Of a stretch of 64,000 nucleotides of DNA, positions 28,001 through 36,474 are shown piece by piece. The notes below the pieces were generated by a model. The model did not search any database, was not told the origin of the DNA, and was given only the letters and a program-made list of their open reading frames with translations. This DNA is from Segetibacter sp. GTDB lineage: Bacteria > Bacteroidota > Bacteroidia > Chitinophagales > Chitinophagaceae. The position numbers and the translations under genes were made by a program. The DNA is taken from positions 86,860 to 150,859 of the forward strand of contig JAQBNO010000110.1 in the NCBI GenBank assembly GCA_028288485.1, given 5' to 3'. How positions within the stretch are numbered: position 1 is the first letter of the stretch; every line of letters starts with the position of its first letter.

Positions 28001-28407
28001 TGCGGACTGTTCGGTACGCATGCCTGGTTTAAAATACTATATACCAGCTCTTCATAAAAAACCTGTGCATCTTCCGGACTATTAAAGTAGCTATATTTTT
28101 CGCCCCACACTCTCCAGCAGTTGGCCATGCGATGAGCAACCTGCTTTGCCGATGTTTCTCTTCCAAGACTTCCGTCAGCTTGCGGTACACCAGCTTTACG
28201 GAAATACTTTTGTGCAATGATATCAGTCGCGATCTGGCTCCATTGTGCAGGAACCTCGCAATTTTTCATTTCAAAAACAACTTCACCCGATGGATTGCGG
28301 ATGATACTGGTTCGATAGTCGTAAGTGAACATATCGAATGGAGATACGCCTTCTTTGGTAAAGCGACGAGGGAACTGCAGTCCCTTAGTGGTTTGTTTTA
28401 CGGCCAT
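25078..28407 (-). CDS. nrdJ: Adenosylcobalamin-dependent (class II) ribonucleotide reductase
   Basis: This 1109-residue enzyme reduces ribonucleotides to deoxyribonucleotides using a B12-derived radical. The ATG at 28407 is chosen over an in-frame TTG two codons upstream. The radical cysteine lies in NPCSE (Cys389, Glu391); Cys180 (HACFILSVDD) and Cys400 (TACNLASVNL) are placed as the redox pair. The PTGTIG motif and a C-terminal CxxC...CxxC zinc-ribbon-like tail (ACNTCGHIT, CYKCLNCGNSMGC) are intact. I saw no cobalamin riboswitch box upstream. No class I or III reductase is in the window. Confidence 0.95.
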   Translation of the reverse strand: MAVKQTTKGLQFPRRFTKEGVSPFDMFTYDYRTSIIRNPSGEVVFEMKNCEVPAQWSQIATDIIAQKYFRKAGVPQADGSLGRETSAKQVAHRMANCWRVWGEKYSYFNSPEDAQVFYEELVYSILNQACVPNSPQWFNTGLYESYGITGKPQGHYFVDQNDGVLKKSTSAYERPQPHACFILSVDDDLVGDGGIMDLWVREARIFKYGSGVGSNFSNIRAEGEKLSGGGTSSGLMSFLKIGDRAAGAIKSGGTTRRAAKMVCLDLDHPEIVNFIDWKVEEEKKVGALIAAGYASDYEGEAYRTVSGQNSNNSVRIPNEFFEKLEKGEDWELKARTDGRVMRKISSKELWNKISYAAWRCADPGTQYNTTINEWHTCPKGGEIRASNPCSEYMFLDNTACNLASVNLRKFHDDDTNQFDVEGFEYTCRLWTVVLEVSVLMAQFPSKEVAQLSYEYRTLGLGFANLGSVLMVSGIAYDSEEARGIAGAISAIMTGVAYSTSAEIAKYQGPFVRYEENKEDMLRVIRNHRLAAYDADSYEKLSLKPQGIKAQYCPDYLLTAACKAWDDAVEMGEKYGYRNAQTTVIAPTGTIGLVMDCDTTGVEPDFALVKFKKLSGGGYFKIINQSVPQALKNLKYTAKEADAIIKYAVGSGTFDGAPFINPQSLSEKGFIAEEIQKLSEAVKAAFEISFVFNRFALGEACLERLGFTAAEYSDWNFNLLEALGFTDEQIDAANDYICGTMTVEGAPYLKPEHLSVFDCANKCGKKGERFIHAYGHIRMMGATQPFISGAISKTINLPNEASVEEIADCYMLSWQLGLKANALYRDGSKLSQPLSNKSDKKKKVTEAEETKAEVEQPQSNIVDLSKLTVEELLEEVTKRMHASTDTQLKRKLSDIVQRKSLPGKRRGFTQKAKIGGQVIFLRTGEYNDNTLGEIFIDLAKEGSTLRSLMNCFAIAVSVGLQYGVPLEEFVEKFVFTKFEPAGMVDHPNIKTTTSIVDFIFRCLAYEYMGRTDLVHVLDKPELSNLGDDVDDKNELSSIRITPSASLNGSHVTQPQKQKIASKVEAGLDAVNAAAKNMQSDAPACNTCGHITLRSGTCYKCLNCGNSMGCS

Positions 28408-28561
28408 GAGCAAAAAATTTATGTTGAGTTGTGAAGGAATTAAAATCAGCCCTAAATCTTATAGGGGAAGACGAAAATATCAGGCTTTTTCGAAAAAAAG
28501 GAGTCTATAATATCCCCTTACTGTTAATAACTACTCCAAATTCAAACCTGTATTGAGTTGT

Positions 28562-28726
28562 ATGATTTTCTCACATTCTTGTGTAAAAGAAACCAGAGAA
28601 AGTTCTGCAGAAATGTTAGAAAATAAAAAAAGAATACCTTGGATATTCGCATTTCATTCCTTAGAACCAGAAAAAAACAACCCCGAAGGTTCCAGCTTCT
28701 TGGGCGTTATGTATCATATAATTTAA
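28562..28726 (+). CDS. Possible 54-residue small protein
   Basis: An ATG-started frame of 54 codons (MIFSHSCVKETRESSAEMLE at the start, SSFLGVMYHII at the end) is followed 50 bases later by a strong plus-strand terminator, which shows that something is transcribed here. I do not recognise the peptide. It could equally be a short non-coding transcript. A frame of this length arises by chance often enough that confidence is low. Confidence 0.25.
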   Translation: MIFSHSCVKETRESSAEMLENKKRIPWIFAFHSLEPEKNNPEGSSFLGVMYHII

Positions 28727-28777
28727 CATGGTGAAGATGGTAATCACCAATTTTACTATCCTAAGGCATTTTATTGC

Positions 28778-28806
28778 AAGCCCAGTTTGTCATCGCTGGG
28801 CTTTTT
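28778..28806 (+). terminator. Stand-alone strong terminator
   Basis: AAGCCCAG, ten-base loop, CTGGGCTT followed by TTTG. There is no recognised plus-strand gene before it, so it marks an unannotated transcript ending here. The 28807-29433 stretch after it is AT-rich with no feature I can support. Confidence 0.75.
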
Positions 28807-29433
28807 GTTACAGCTACACATATAGATCCTCCTTAAAAGTTTCAGCAATCGCAATAAATGTAGGGTAACGAAAATATCTTTCTTTTTGCTTTACTGCAAA
28901 AGAGTTAACGCGCACCATGTGCACAATTGCTGTTAGTAGTTTTATAACCTTTACGGATACTTATTCTTTAGGATAAAAACGGCAGATTGATAAAAAATTA
29001 TGAGCCCGATTGTTCGTTTAATGCAAATGCTTCACACATCACTGGTCTCTTGTAAATAAATAATGTATATTAGAGCACAGGAAAATTACCGCCCTGCTGT
29101 AACCCCCACTTTTGCTTGCAATGCGTATAATAATATAACTGGTTAGCCGTTTTTTATCAAACATTAAACCGCAAACCATAAAAACATTTAATCACATGTT
29201 GCAATAATTCAAGCTTTTATATTTTATTTATTAGAAAAATAATAGGATAATTACGCCAAAAAAAGCTGGCACTTAATTAGTATAAGGTAATTTGCAATAC
29301 TATTAGGTTAAAAACTCACGTAAAATGGTAATTAGACGCGTTATTTTACTTTTTATGAGCATCTAATGATTGAAATAATCTGTCATTAAATAAAAAAATT
29401 TAGCATTTTTGCAAGAAACCGATAATCAGTTGC

Positions 29434-30189
29434 ATGAAGAATAAGCTTTACCAGAATTTTGTAAAAAATAAACAGCAAGGCAAAAAATCTCTTGCTGTGT
29501 TGATCGATCCTGATAAGGTTGATGCTTATAAAATAGAACAATTAATTACTCTTGCAACAAATGCTAAGGTTGATTACTTACTTGTTGGAGGCAGCCTGAT
29601 TATTTCAAGTAACCTTGACGAGTGCATTCAGCAAATCAAATCTTCATGCGATATTCCTGTAATCCTGTTTCCGGGAAGCCCTGCACAGGTAAGTAAATAT
29701 GCTGATGCTTTATTATATCTTTCTTTGGTATCAGGCCGCAATGCCGAACTTCTTATTGGTCAGCATGTAGTTAGTGCCCCCTTTGTTCGCAAAAGCGGTC
29801 TTGAAATTATGCCAACCGGTTATATGTTAATCGACGGCGGCGCTCCCACAACAGTTTCGTATATTTCAAATGCAACGCCGATTCCATCCGATAAAAATGA
29901 AATTGCGTTATGTACAGCACTTGCAAGTGAAATGTTGGGAATGAAACTGATTTACATGGATGCAGGCAGCGGTGCAAAAAGAGCGATTACAGAAAGTATG
30001 ATCCAGATGGTTTCAAGCCAAATCGAAGTTCCCCTGATCATTGGTGGAGGTATTACAGATCCTGAAAAGGCCTATTTAAATTGTAAGGCAGGTGCTGATG
30101 TAATTGTTGTAGGAAATGCCATTGAAAAAGATCCTGCTTTAATAAAAGAAATGGCAACAGCAATTCATAGTCTCGCGGTTACCGCTTAG
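29434..30189 (+). CDS. Geranylgeranylglyceryl phosphate synthase family protein
   Basis: This 251-residue (beta/alpha)8 barrel is a GGGPS/PcrB family enzyme that joins a polyprenyl diphosphate to sn-glycerol-1-phosphate, the first committed step of archaeal-type ether lipids. Visible motifs are LAVLIDPDK (20-28), LLVGGSLI (about 49-56), LFPGSP, the MDAGSGAKRAI loop and the phosphate-binding IIGGGITDPEKA and VIVVGNAIEKD near the C-terminus. Bacteroidota are known to carry this group. The prenyl chain length and lipid product in this organism cannot be read from sequence. It is monocistronic. Confidence 0.88.
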   Translation: MKNKLYQNFVKNKQQGKKSLAVLIDPDKVDAYKIEQLITLATNAKVDYLLVGGSLIISSNLDECIQQIKSSCDIPVILFPGSPAQVSKYADALLYLSLVSGRNAELLIGQHVVSAPFVRKSGLEIMPTGYMLIDGGAPTTVSYISNATPIPSDKNEIALCTALASEMLGMKLIYMDAGSGAKRAITESMIQMVSSQIEVPLIIGGGITDPEKAYLNCKAGADVIVVGNAIEKDPALIKEMATAIHSLAVTA

Positions 30190-30306
30190 CACTTTTTGGG
30201 TGACGAGCATTATTAATTCATAGCAACATCGTTGCCACGCTCGCTTGTACTATAAGGCATTATTCAGCCTGGCAGTTTTACCCTCAGTTTGTTGTAGGGT
30301 TGCACC
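30190..30306 (+). repeat. Dispersed bipartite repeat, long form (copy 7)
   Basis: It begins at the stop codon of the ether-lipid gene: CTTTTTGGGTGACGAGC, spacer, CATCGTTGCCACGCTCGC, TTGTACTATAA (30227-30255), then GGCATTATTCAGCCTGGCAG and TTTTACCCT as in copy 1. The stretch 30307-30459 beyond it holds nothing else. Confidence 0.9.
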
Positions 30307-30459
30307 TTTAACTGTAAATGCATTTTAATGCCTTATGGGAGTTCACTTAGTAAGTAGACCTCAAACAGTTTAAATTAAAGACGTTTACCATTTAAACTTG
30401 TTTCGTCGGCGGAAGCTCAAATAGCAGACGTTTTTAATGTAGTAAAACGGTGAACGATA

Positions 30460-31734
30460 TCAATGTTCCTTTTTAACTCTTGTAGGTGTATCCTTTCCAC
30501 TAACAATAGTTTTTGCACTTAATACAACTGATTGTATTATTTGCGTCATGTTACTCAAATCAAGTGTGCTTATCTCATCAGACGGTTTGTGGTAGTTCGG
30601 TTCGCTATCCATCTTCGAAGTTGAAATGGTGTGTGCCGGAACCCCTAGTTGCGCCAAGGTAGCATTGTCCGAACGGTAAAACAAATTCTGCTCGGGGTAA
30701 GGATCAGGGTAGAATTGAAAAGCTGTTCCCTCTAAATTCTTTTGTAGAATGCTGCCCATATCTGTTTTTTCAAAGCCTGTGATATAGGCCGAATTCTTGC
30801 CCCATTTACTTTCGGTGCCTATCATTTCAATATTAAACATCGCAACTACCTTCGCGGGATTGAGTTGTTGCGAAAAGAATTGAGAACCAAATCCTCCTAT
30901 CTCTTCCGCAGTAAAAGCAGAAAAAATTAAAGTCCGTTCATTATTGTTAGCGGCTTTATAGTATTTGGCAATTTGTATAATTGCAGTAATACCTGAAGCA
31001 TCGTCGTTGGCACCATTGAAAATGGAGTCGTTACCAACGGGCTTACCAATACCTATATGATCGTAATGTCCTGAAAAAATTACGAACTCTTCCTTTTTGT
31101 TTTTGCCCGGCAATACCGCAACTACGTTGGTTGCTTTTTCTTCCTTTATCTCGTGTTTAACCACAATCTCAAAATTGCTTGTGTCAACATTCCCTAATAT
31201 GAAAACCACACTTTTTTCTGATTTAGGAAGGTATTCTTTAAAGGCAGGTAAGCGGCCAAAGGATCTGGCAAACTTATTATCAACAAATACAAGCAGGTTT
31301 TCTTTCAGTTTAATAAAATCCAAAACTTCCGCGAAATTGTCACCTTCTTTAATAAACACTTTCTTAAACCCTGATTCGGATGTCACTTTTAGGTTGGGAA
31401 GACCGGTAAAGGTAGTTACTGTTTTTGGGTCTGCAGTATTTCCGTTGAAGGAAGCGGATGTGCTTAAAAGTGTGGGCTTAACAACAATAAAGTTCTGGCT
31501 ATAACTTTGTAAGCCTTGCGCGTATTCGAGGCCTATCTTTTTAAATTCGCTACCTATAAATTCGGCAGCCTTTTGATTACCGGCAGTAAACGCTTTTCTT
31601 CCCTGCATATTATCGGCTGATAACATGCTTTCTATTCTTTTTACATCATCTACACTTACAATCGTATTTATTGACTGGCAATAGCCGCTTATTGTTATTG
31701 CTAACAATAACAAAGTGAGAGAAAGTTTCTTCAT
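30460..31734 (-). CDS. Secreted M28 family zinc metallopeptidase
   Basis: From the ATG at 31734 the product is 424 residues with a signal peptide (MKKLSLTLLLLAITISGYCQ). The catalytic M28 domain (about 200-415) shows the two-zinc ligands: His223 in FSGHYDHIG, Asp244/245 in NGANDDASG, the Glu277-Glu278 pair in FTAEEIGGFG, Glu303 in NIEMIGT (Asp is more common there) and a final histidine in NYHKPSDE. It is likely an aminopeptidase in the periplasm or outside the cell. It lies directly downstream of the response regulator, 14 bases apart, so it could be part of that transcript. Confidence 0.88.
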   Translation of the reverse strand: MKKLSLTLLLLAITISGYCQSINTIVSVDDVKRIESMLSADNMQGRKAFTAGNQKAAEFIGSEFKKIGLEYAQGLQSYSQNFIVVKPTLLSTSASFNGNTADPKTVTTFTGLPNLKVTSESGFKKVFIKEGDNFAEVLDFIKLKENLLVFVDNKFARSFGRLPAFKEYLPKSEKSVVFILGNVDTSNFEIVVKHEIKEEKATNVVAVLPGKNKKEEFVIFSGHYDHIGIGKPVGNDSIFNGANDDASGITAIIQIAKYYKAANNNERTLIFSAFTAEEIGGFGSQFFSQQLNPAKVVAMFNIEMIGTESKWGKNSAYITGFEKTDMGSILQKNLEGTAFQFYPDPYPEQNLFYRSDNATLAQLGVPAHTISTSKMDSEPNYHKPSDEISTLDLSNMTQIIQSVVLSAKTIVSGKDTPTRVKKEH

Positions 31735-31748
31735 AAACACGAAGATAA

Positions 31749-32492
31749 TTATAAGCTCATCATTTCCTTAAACTTAACAGTCTGCCTGCGGCTGACCTCG
31801 ATTTTTTCCCCTCCTTTCAGTTCAAGTAACAAGCCGCCATTAAAGTAGGGTTCAATTTTCTCGATCCAACGCATATTAATGATGTGCTTACGGTTTGCTC
31901 TAAAGAATACTTTGTCGTCTAATCTTTCTTCGAGGGAGTTGAGCGACTTTAAGATGAGTGGTTTGTTGACACCAAAGAAAACTTTGGCATAATTACCAAC
32001 GCTTTCAAATAACCGGATTTCATTCAGTTTAACAAACCAGCATCTTTCACCGTCTTTTACAAACACCTGGTCCTCGTCGCTTAACAACCCGGTTCGTTGA
32101 ACAACACCGGTACCGTTAGTAGACAGAGTTTCGCGGTTTTCGTCCTGGCTAACCTTTTGGATAGCATCTGCTAAACGTTTTGGTTCTATAGGTTTAAGGA
32201 GATAATCGAGAGCGTTTACTTCAAATGCCTTTAAGGCAAATTCATCGTATGCTGTAGTAAATATAACTTTGGGTGCCCGATCCAGTTCTTCAAGAAGGTC
32301 AAACCCGGTCTTTCCCGGCATCTGGATGTCGAGAAAAATAAGATCTGGATTATGTTGCTCTATCTTGGCAATGCCTTCCTGTACATTTGCTGCTTCATCA
32401 ATTACCTCTATATCGTTATGTTCCTGCAATAATTTCTTCAATTCATTACGGGCTAATCTTTCGTCATCAATGATAATAGTTCTCACAGACAT
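31749..32492 (-). CDS. LytTR family response regulator
   Basis: This 247-residue regulator has a receiver domain (1-120, phospho-acceptor Asp55 in LIFLDIQMPG, Lys near KPIEPKRL) and a LytTR DNA-binding domain (about 145-247, with FRANRKHIINMRWIEKIEPY and KIEVSRRQTVKFK). It pairs with the histidine kinase encoded just upstream. The targets are unknown; the adjacent peptidase is one candidate. Confidence 0.92.
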   Translation of the reverse strand: MSVRTIIIDDERLARNELKKLLQEHNDIEVIDEAANVQEGIAKIEQHNPDLIFLDIQMPGKTGFDLLEELDRAPKVIFTTAYDEFALKAFEVNALDYLLKPIEPKRLADAIQKVSQDENRETLSTNGTGVVQRTGLLSDEDQVFVKDGERCWFVKLNEIRLFESVGNYAKVFFGVNKPLILKSLNSLEERLDDKVFFRANRKHIINMRWIEKIEPYFNGGLLLELKGGEKIEVSRRQTVKFKEMMSL

Positions 32493-32583
32493 GGTATCAG
32501 GGTTTAAGTGTGCGTTTAATAGGAGTTATTATAAATAAGAAAAGCGGTAAACATTTTTCCTTCAAGATCAACGGGGATAAAAT

Positions 32584-32643
32584 GTACAAGAGTGCGACGC
32601 AACAGAAGCTAAATTAAACCACAAAAGACCGGAACAAAAATAA
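32584..32643 (-). repeat. Dispersed bipartite repeat between the kinase and regulator genes (copy 8)
   Basis: On the minus strand: TTTTTGTTCCGGTC, spacer, GTTGCGTCGCACTCTTGTAC (core 32584-32603). It begins 12 bases after the kinase stop, on the same strand, inside what should be a two-gene operon. Confidence 0.92.
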
Positions 32644-32654
32644 TTCTTACAATA

Positions 32655-33704
32655 TTAATTGGTAATTGCCGGCATTTTTATTATTGCCTCTACCATATTA
32701 TTGCTGTTATTTTTGATTTCGAAATGGGCTTTCTCTCCGTACATATACATGAGCCGGCTTTGCGTGCTGTAGATTCCAAAACCATTGGGGTTAAAATCGC
32801 CATTGATATGACCAGTATTTTGAACGATTAATTGGTGATGATCGTCTTTAAAGTCAGAGATAATCTTTATAATGCCGCCTTCTGTTTTCTTACTGATGCC
32901 ATGCTTAATAGCATTTTCCACAAGCGTTTGTAACATCATGGGCGGAACAGGTTGACCGAGTGTGTCTTCGTCGATGTCGTATTCAACATTCAGCCGGTCT
33001 TCGAACCTGATGTGTTCTAAAGCAAGATAATCTTTTACAATATTCAATTCTTTCGACAAGGGAGTGGTTTCAACTTTTTCGGCCTGCATACTGCTGCGTA
33101 AAAGGTTACTTAATTCAGTAATTGCAGTACGGGCTCGTTGCGGGTTTTCATCTACCAGGGCCCGAATACTATTTAAGGCATTAAAAATAAAATGAGGATT
33201 TATATGCGCCTTAATGGTTTTTAACTCCAGTTCTTTCACCACGCTTTGCAGTTTCACTTTATCGAGCTGCTCCTGCTGGCTTTTCATGACGTAATGAAAC
33301 GTAAAGTAAATAAGGTTCCAGATTATTAAGAAAAGGAAGCTGCCGAAAGATGCACGAAGTGTTTTATTAATGAAGCTGTATTGACGGAAAGTGTCGCTGG
33401 TAAAATTGAGGGTATCTTCAAGATAAATACTGGCAAAAGCAAATAGAAACGATGCTCCGACAGTTGTTAAAAACATAAAGGTAATCTGGTTGTCCAACCT
33501 CATCTTCAGGATGCCCATGCGCTGTATGAAATCGCGCATTAGATGAGTGATAACTATTCCAATTACGGCATCCAATAAAAGAACTTTGAAAAAATCGGGT
33601 TGCTCTTTAGTACGAAGTGTCAGGTAAAAAAAGGTGTATACTATGATATATGTACTCCAACCACCGATTTGGCAAAGCCAGTATTTTGAGATTGTTTTAT
33701 TCAT
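32655..33704 (-). CDS. LytS-like sensor histidine kinase
   Basis: This 349-residue membrane kinase has four predicted helices (about 10-140), then a His_kinase module with the phospho-acceptor His171 in HINPHFIFNALNS and an ATPase domain containing LVENAIKHGISKK (N box) and NGFGIYSTQSRL (G box). There is no extra sensor domain, so the signal is probably sensed within or near the membrane. It is cotranscribed with the LytTR regulator. Confidence 0.92.
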   Translation of the reverse strand: MNKTISKYWLCQIGGWSTYIIVYTFFYLTLRTKEQPDFFKVLLLDAVIGIVITHLMRDFIQRMGILKMRLDNQITFMFLTTVGASFLFAFASIYLEDTLNFTSDTFRQYSFINKTLRASFGSFLFLIIWNLIYFTFHYVMKSQQEQLDKVKLQSVVKELELKTIKAHINPHFIFNALNSIRALVDENPQRARTAITELSNLLRSSMQAEKVETTPLSKELNIVKDYLALEHIRFEDRLNVEYDIDEDTLGQPVPPMMLQTLVENAIKHGISKKTEGGIIKIISDFKDDHHQLIVQNTGHINGDFNPNGFGIYSTQSRLMYMYGEKAHFEIKNNSNNMVEAIIKMPAITN

Positions 33705-33711
33705 ACTTTAC

Positions 33712-33719
33712 CAAAAGTA
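33712..33719 (-). promoter_or_regulatory. Putative -7 element of the kinase gene
   Basis: On the minus strand TACTTTTG lies 8 bases before the kinase ATG, so the transcript would be nearly leaderless. The -33 element is not clear. Confidence 0.4.
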
Positions 33720-33905
33720 GATAGAATAAGTGTATTTATATACATATTCTGACCAGTGGCAAATAAGGAGGTTAATTGGTTAAAGAATTGGTTTTCAGGA
33801 AAAATTTAACTCCTTTCAAACTTTACGTTATGCAAAACTGTTATGTTTAAGCGTTACTATACCGTTCCGCTTCTATTAATCCCTTAATTTTACAAAAAAG
33901 ACAGG

Positions 33906-35843
33906 ATGGAAATTACTCCGGGAAACTTATTGAAAGGAATTGATAGTCCCGCTGATTTAAAAAAGTTGAGCCGCGAGCAATTACACAAGGTTTGTGATGA
34001 ACTGAGACAGTACATTATCGATGTTGTTAGTGTTCACGGAGGTCATTTTGCAGCGAGTTTGGGAGTAGTAGAGCTTTCTGTTGCGTTGCATTATATTTAT
34101 AATACCCCCTACGATCAATTGGTTTGGGATGTTGGCCACCAGGCATACGGGCACAAAATATTAACCGGAAGGCGCGATAACTTTTTCACTAACAGGAAAT
34201 ACAACGGCCTTAGCGGTTTCCCCAAAAGAAGCGAAAGCGAATACGATACTTTTGGCGTAGGGCACTCTTCAACCTCTATTTCTGCCGCCTTGGGGATGGC
34301 GATGGCTGCAAAATATAAAGGCGAAAAGGACAGAAAATCTGTAGCAATCATCGGCGACGGTGCTATGACAGCCGGAATGGCTTTCGAAGCAATGAACCAT
34401 GCAGGAGTTGCAGACAGTGACGTCTTAATAATTTTGAATGACAACTGCATGAGCATCGACCCCAATGTTGGAGCTCTTAAAGAATACCTTACCGACATTA
34501 CCCTCTCTCCTACTTATAATAAATTCAAAGACGACGTTTGGAAAGCTTTGGGGAAATTGCCTGTGGGTAAAGGCTTTACCCGTTCAATGGCCCATAAAGT
34601 AGCTGAAAGCCTGAAAGGAATGGTGAGCAGCAGCGCCAATTTATTCGAAGCTTTGAAACTGCGGTATTTCGGCCCTATAGATGGCCATAATATTACAAAA
34701 TTGGTTGACACGCTAAAAGATCTGAGAGAAATTCCAGGTCCAAAAATTCTTCATATTGTAACGGTAAAAGGTAAAGGTTACTCACTTGCCGAAAAAGATC
34801 AAACAAAATGGCATGCGCCGGGATTGTTTGATAAAATAACCGGGGAAATTGTAAAAAAGAAATTCGATGTACCTCAGCCGCCAAAATACCAGGATGTATT
34901 TGGACTGAGTATAATAGAACTGGCAGAGCAAAATGATAAGATAATGGGTGTAACTCCTGCAATGCCCAGCGGTAGTTCTCTAAAATTTATGATGGAAAAA
35001 ATGCCGCAACGCTCTTTTGATGTTGGCATTTGTGAACAGCACGCAGTTACATTAAGTGCCGGCCTCGCTACACAGGGATTAAGGGTGTTCTGTAATATAT
35101 ATTCTTCATTCATGCAGCGGTCATTCGACCAGGTGGTTCATGATGTTGCCATTCAAAAATTGCCGGTAGTTCTTTGTTTAGATCGTGCGGGACTGGTGGG
35201 TGAAGATGGTCCTACGCATCATGGAGCTTACGATATTCCATATATGCGCTGCATTCCAAATATGGTGGTTAGTGCTCCCATGAATGAGTCAGAGCTGAGA
35301 AATTTGATGTATACGGCCCAATTGGAAAGCAATACATCACCTTTTGTGATTCGTTATCCACGTGGAGAAGGTGTGTTAACGAACTGGAAAACGCCGTTTG
35401 AAGAAATCATCATTGGCAAAGGCCGGAAATTAAAAGATGGCGAAGATGTTGCGATATTAACGTTCGGTCATCCGGGTAATTTTGCAACTGCCGCCATCAG
35501 GGAGTTAAAAACACAGGGATTGAATCCTGCTCATTATGACATGCGTTTTGCTAAACCTTTGGACGAAGAATTACTGCACGAGGTTTTTGCAAAGTTTGAT
35601 AAACTAGTAACCGTAGAAGACGGGACTATTGTTGGTGGCTTTGGAAGTGCTGTTCTTGAATTTATGTCTGCAAATGGCTATAAAGCACGGGTAAAAATGC
35701 TGGGAATTCCAGACCGCATTGTTGAACACGGCACACCAAAAGAACTTTATCGTGAATGTGGTTATGATCCACAAGGAATTGCCGAAGCGGTAAGATCAAT
35801 GGCGAAAGATAAAATTAAAGTATCGAGCTTTATAGGCGGATAA
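33906..35843 (+). CDS. dxs: 1-deoxy-D-xylulose-5-phosphate synthase
   Basis: This 645-residue thiamine diphosphate enzyme condenses pyruvate and glyceraldehyde 3-phosphate, the entry step of the MEP isoprenoid pathway. The TPP motif GDGAMTAGMAFEA (150-162) to LNDN (177-180) is intact, with DVGHQAYGHKILTG (about 75-88) upstream. The central pyrimidine domain has DVGICEQHAVTLSAG and the C-terminal transketolase domain ends normally. Isoprenoid precursors made here would also feed the GGGPS-type enzyme encoded 4 kb away. Confidence 0.96.
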   Translation: MEITPGNLLKGIDSPADLKKLSREQLHKVCDELRQYIIDVVSVHGGHFAASLGVVELSVALHYIYNTPYDQLVWDVGHQAYGHKILTGRRDNFFTNRKYNGLSGFPKRSESEYDTFGVGHSSTSISAALGMAMAAKYKGEKDRKSVAIIGDGAMTAGMAFEAMNHAGVADSDVLIILNDNCMSIDPNVGALKEYLTDITLSPTYNKFKDDVWKALGKLPVGKGFTRSMAHKVAESLKGMVSSSANLFEALKLRYFGPIDGHNITKLVDTLKDLREIPGPKILHIVTVKGKGYSLAEKDQTKWHAPGLFDKITGEIVKKKFDVPQPPKYQDVFGLSIIELAEQNDKIMGVTPAMPSGSSLKFMMEKMPQRSFDVGICEQHAVTLSAGLATQGLRVFCNIYSSFMQRSFDQVVHDVAIQKLPVVLCLDRAGLVGEDGPTHHGAYDIPYMRCIPNMVVSAPMNESELRNLMYTAQLESNTSPFVIRYPRGEGVLTNWKTPFEEIIIGKGRKLKDGEDVAILTFGHPGNFATAAIRELKTQGLNPAHYDMRFAKPLDEELLHEVFAKFDKLVTVEDGTIVGGFGSAVLEFMSANGYKARVKMLGIPDRIVEHGTPKELYRECGYDPQGIAEAVRSMAKDKIKVSSFIGG

Positions 35844-35864
35844 ATGTACGTATAGATTTTTTAT

Positions 35865-35898
35865 TAAAGCTGTCCTTAAAAAAGGGCAGCTTTTTTTA
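35865..35898 (+). terminator. Terminator after dxs
   Basis: AAAGCTGTCCTT, loop AAAA, AAGGGCAGCTTTTTTT, with one mismatch. Confidence 0.85.
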
Positions 35899-35928
35899 TT
35901 GAAAAACTTTCTTCTGCGTCCTATAGCT

Positions 35929-35992
35929 TTAGTTTTGTGTGGACCAAACCTTAAGTCATCGATTTCGCTTCTGTTGCGTCGCACTCTTCAAC
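35929..35992 (+). repeat. Dispersed bipartite repeat (copy 9)
   Basis: TAGTTTTGTGTGGACCAAACC, spacer, GTTGCGTCGCACTCTTCAAC (core 35973-35992), 3' of dxs on the same strand. Confidence 0.85.
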
Positions 35993-36152
35993 TTTCTGTA
36001 GTCTAAGGAACGCTTTTTTACATTGCAACAAGTATTGTATGAAGGTTAGTAACTTAGCATTTATTGCCCTCGTTGGCTTACCTGCTTAGCTAGCCTCATG
36101 TTTCTGTTCGTTGCAAAATTTAAAAGTGTAAATAAAAAACCTCCTTTTTTTG

Positions 36153-36453
36153 ACTAAACCAAGGTTCTCTAACAACATAGGGAGTGGCTGTACGGCATTA
36201 GGAAAATATGTAGTTGGTTATCGATATACCGGAAGGTTTGGAGCAGCTTATAAATTAAGGGGTCTTCCGACAACCAAAAATAATGCCTTTAACAGGGCAT
36301 AGTTTTACAGGGTTATGGGCAAGTTCCGACATTGAAACCTATTCTATTCCTGCATGTAACAGCTTTAGTTGCGCGATGGTCTCCTATAAATTTTTGAATA
36401 AGCCTCAAAAAATTATTGATGCTTCAGAAAGACCAATTGATATGGGTATTTAA
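36153..36453 (+). pseudogene. Broken murein L,D-transpeptidase (YkuD_2-like) gene
   Basis: Two frames together give the C-terminal half of the family. Frame 36153-36299 reads KPRFSNNIGSGCTALGKYVV, continues through YTGRFGAAYKLRGLPTTKNN and stops at TAG. A +1-shifted frame then reads ETYSIPACNSFSCAMVSYKF, LNKPQKIID and ends at TAA (36451-36453). The family normally has a catalytic histidine after the NNNAF-R segment and a GCP-type cysteine motif; here the histidine region is lost at the shift and GC-P has become SCAM. No matching N-terminal half is visible upstream. It is a decaying remnant. Confidence 0.75.
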
Positions 36454-36474
36454 TTGAAAATTGGCTGTTATCCG

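Noticed and set aside
28414..28561. Possible cobalamin riboswitch before the class II ribonucleotide reductase
   Set aside because: I looked for a B12-box-like conserved segment on the minus strand and saw none.
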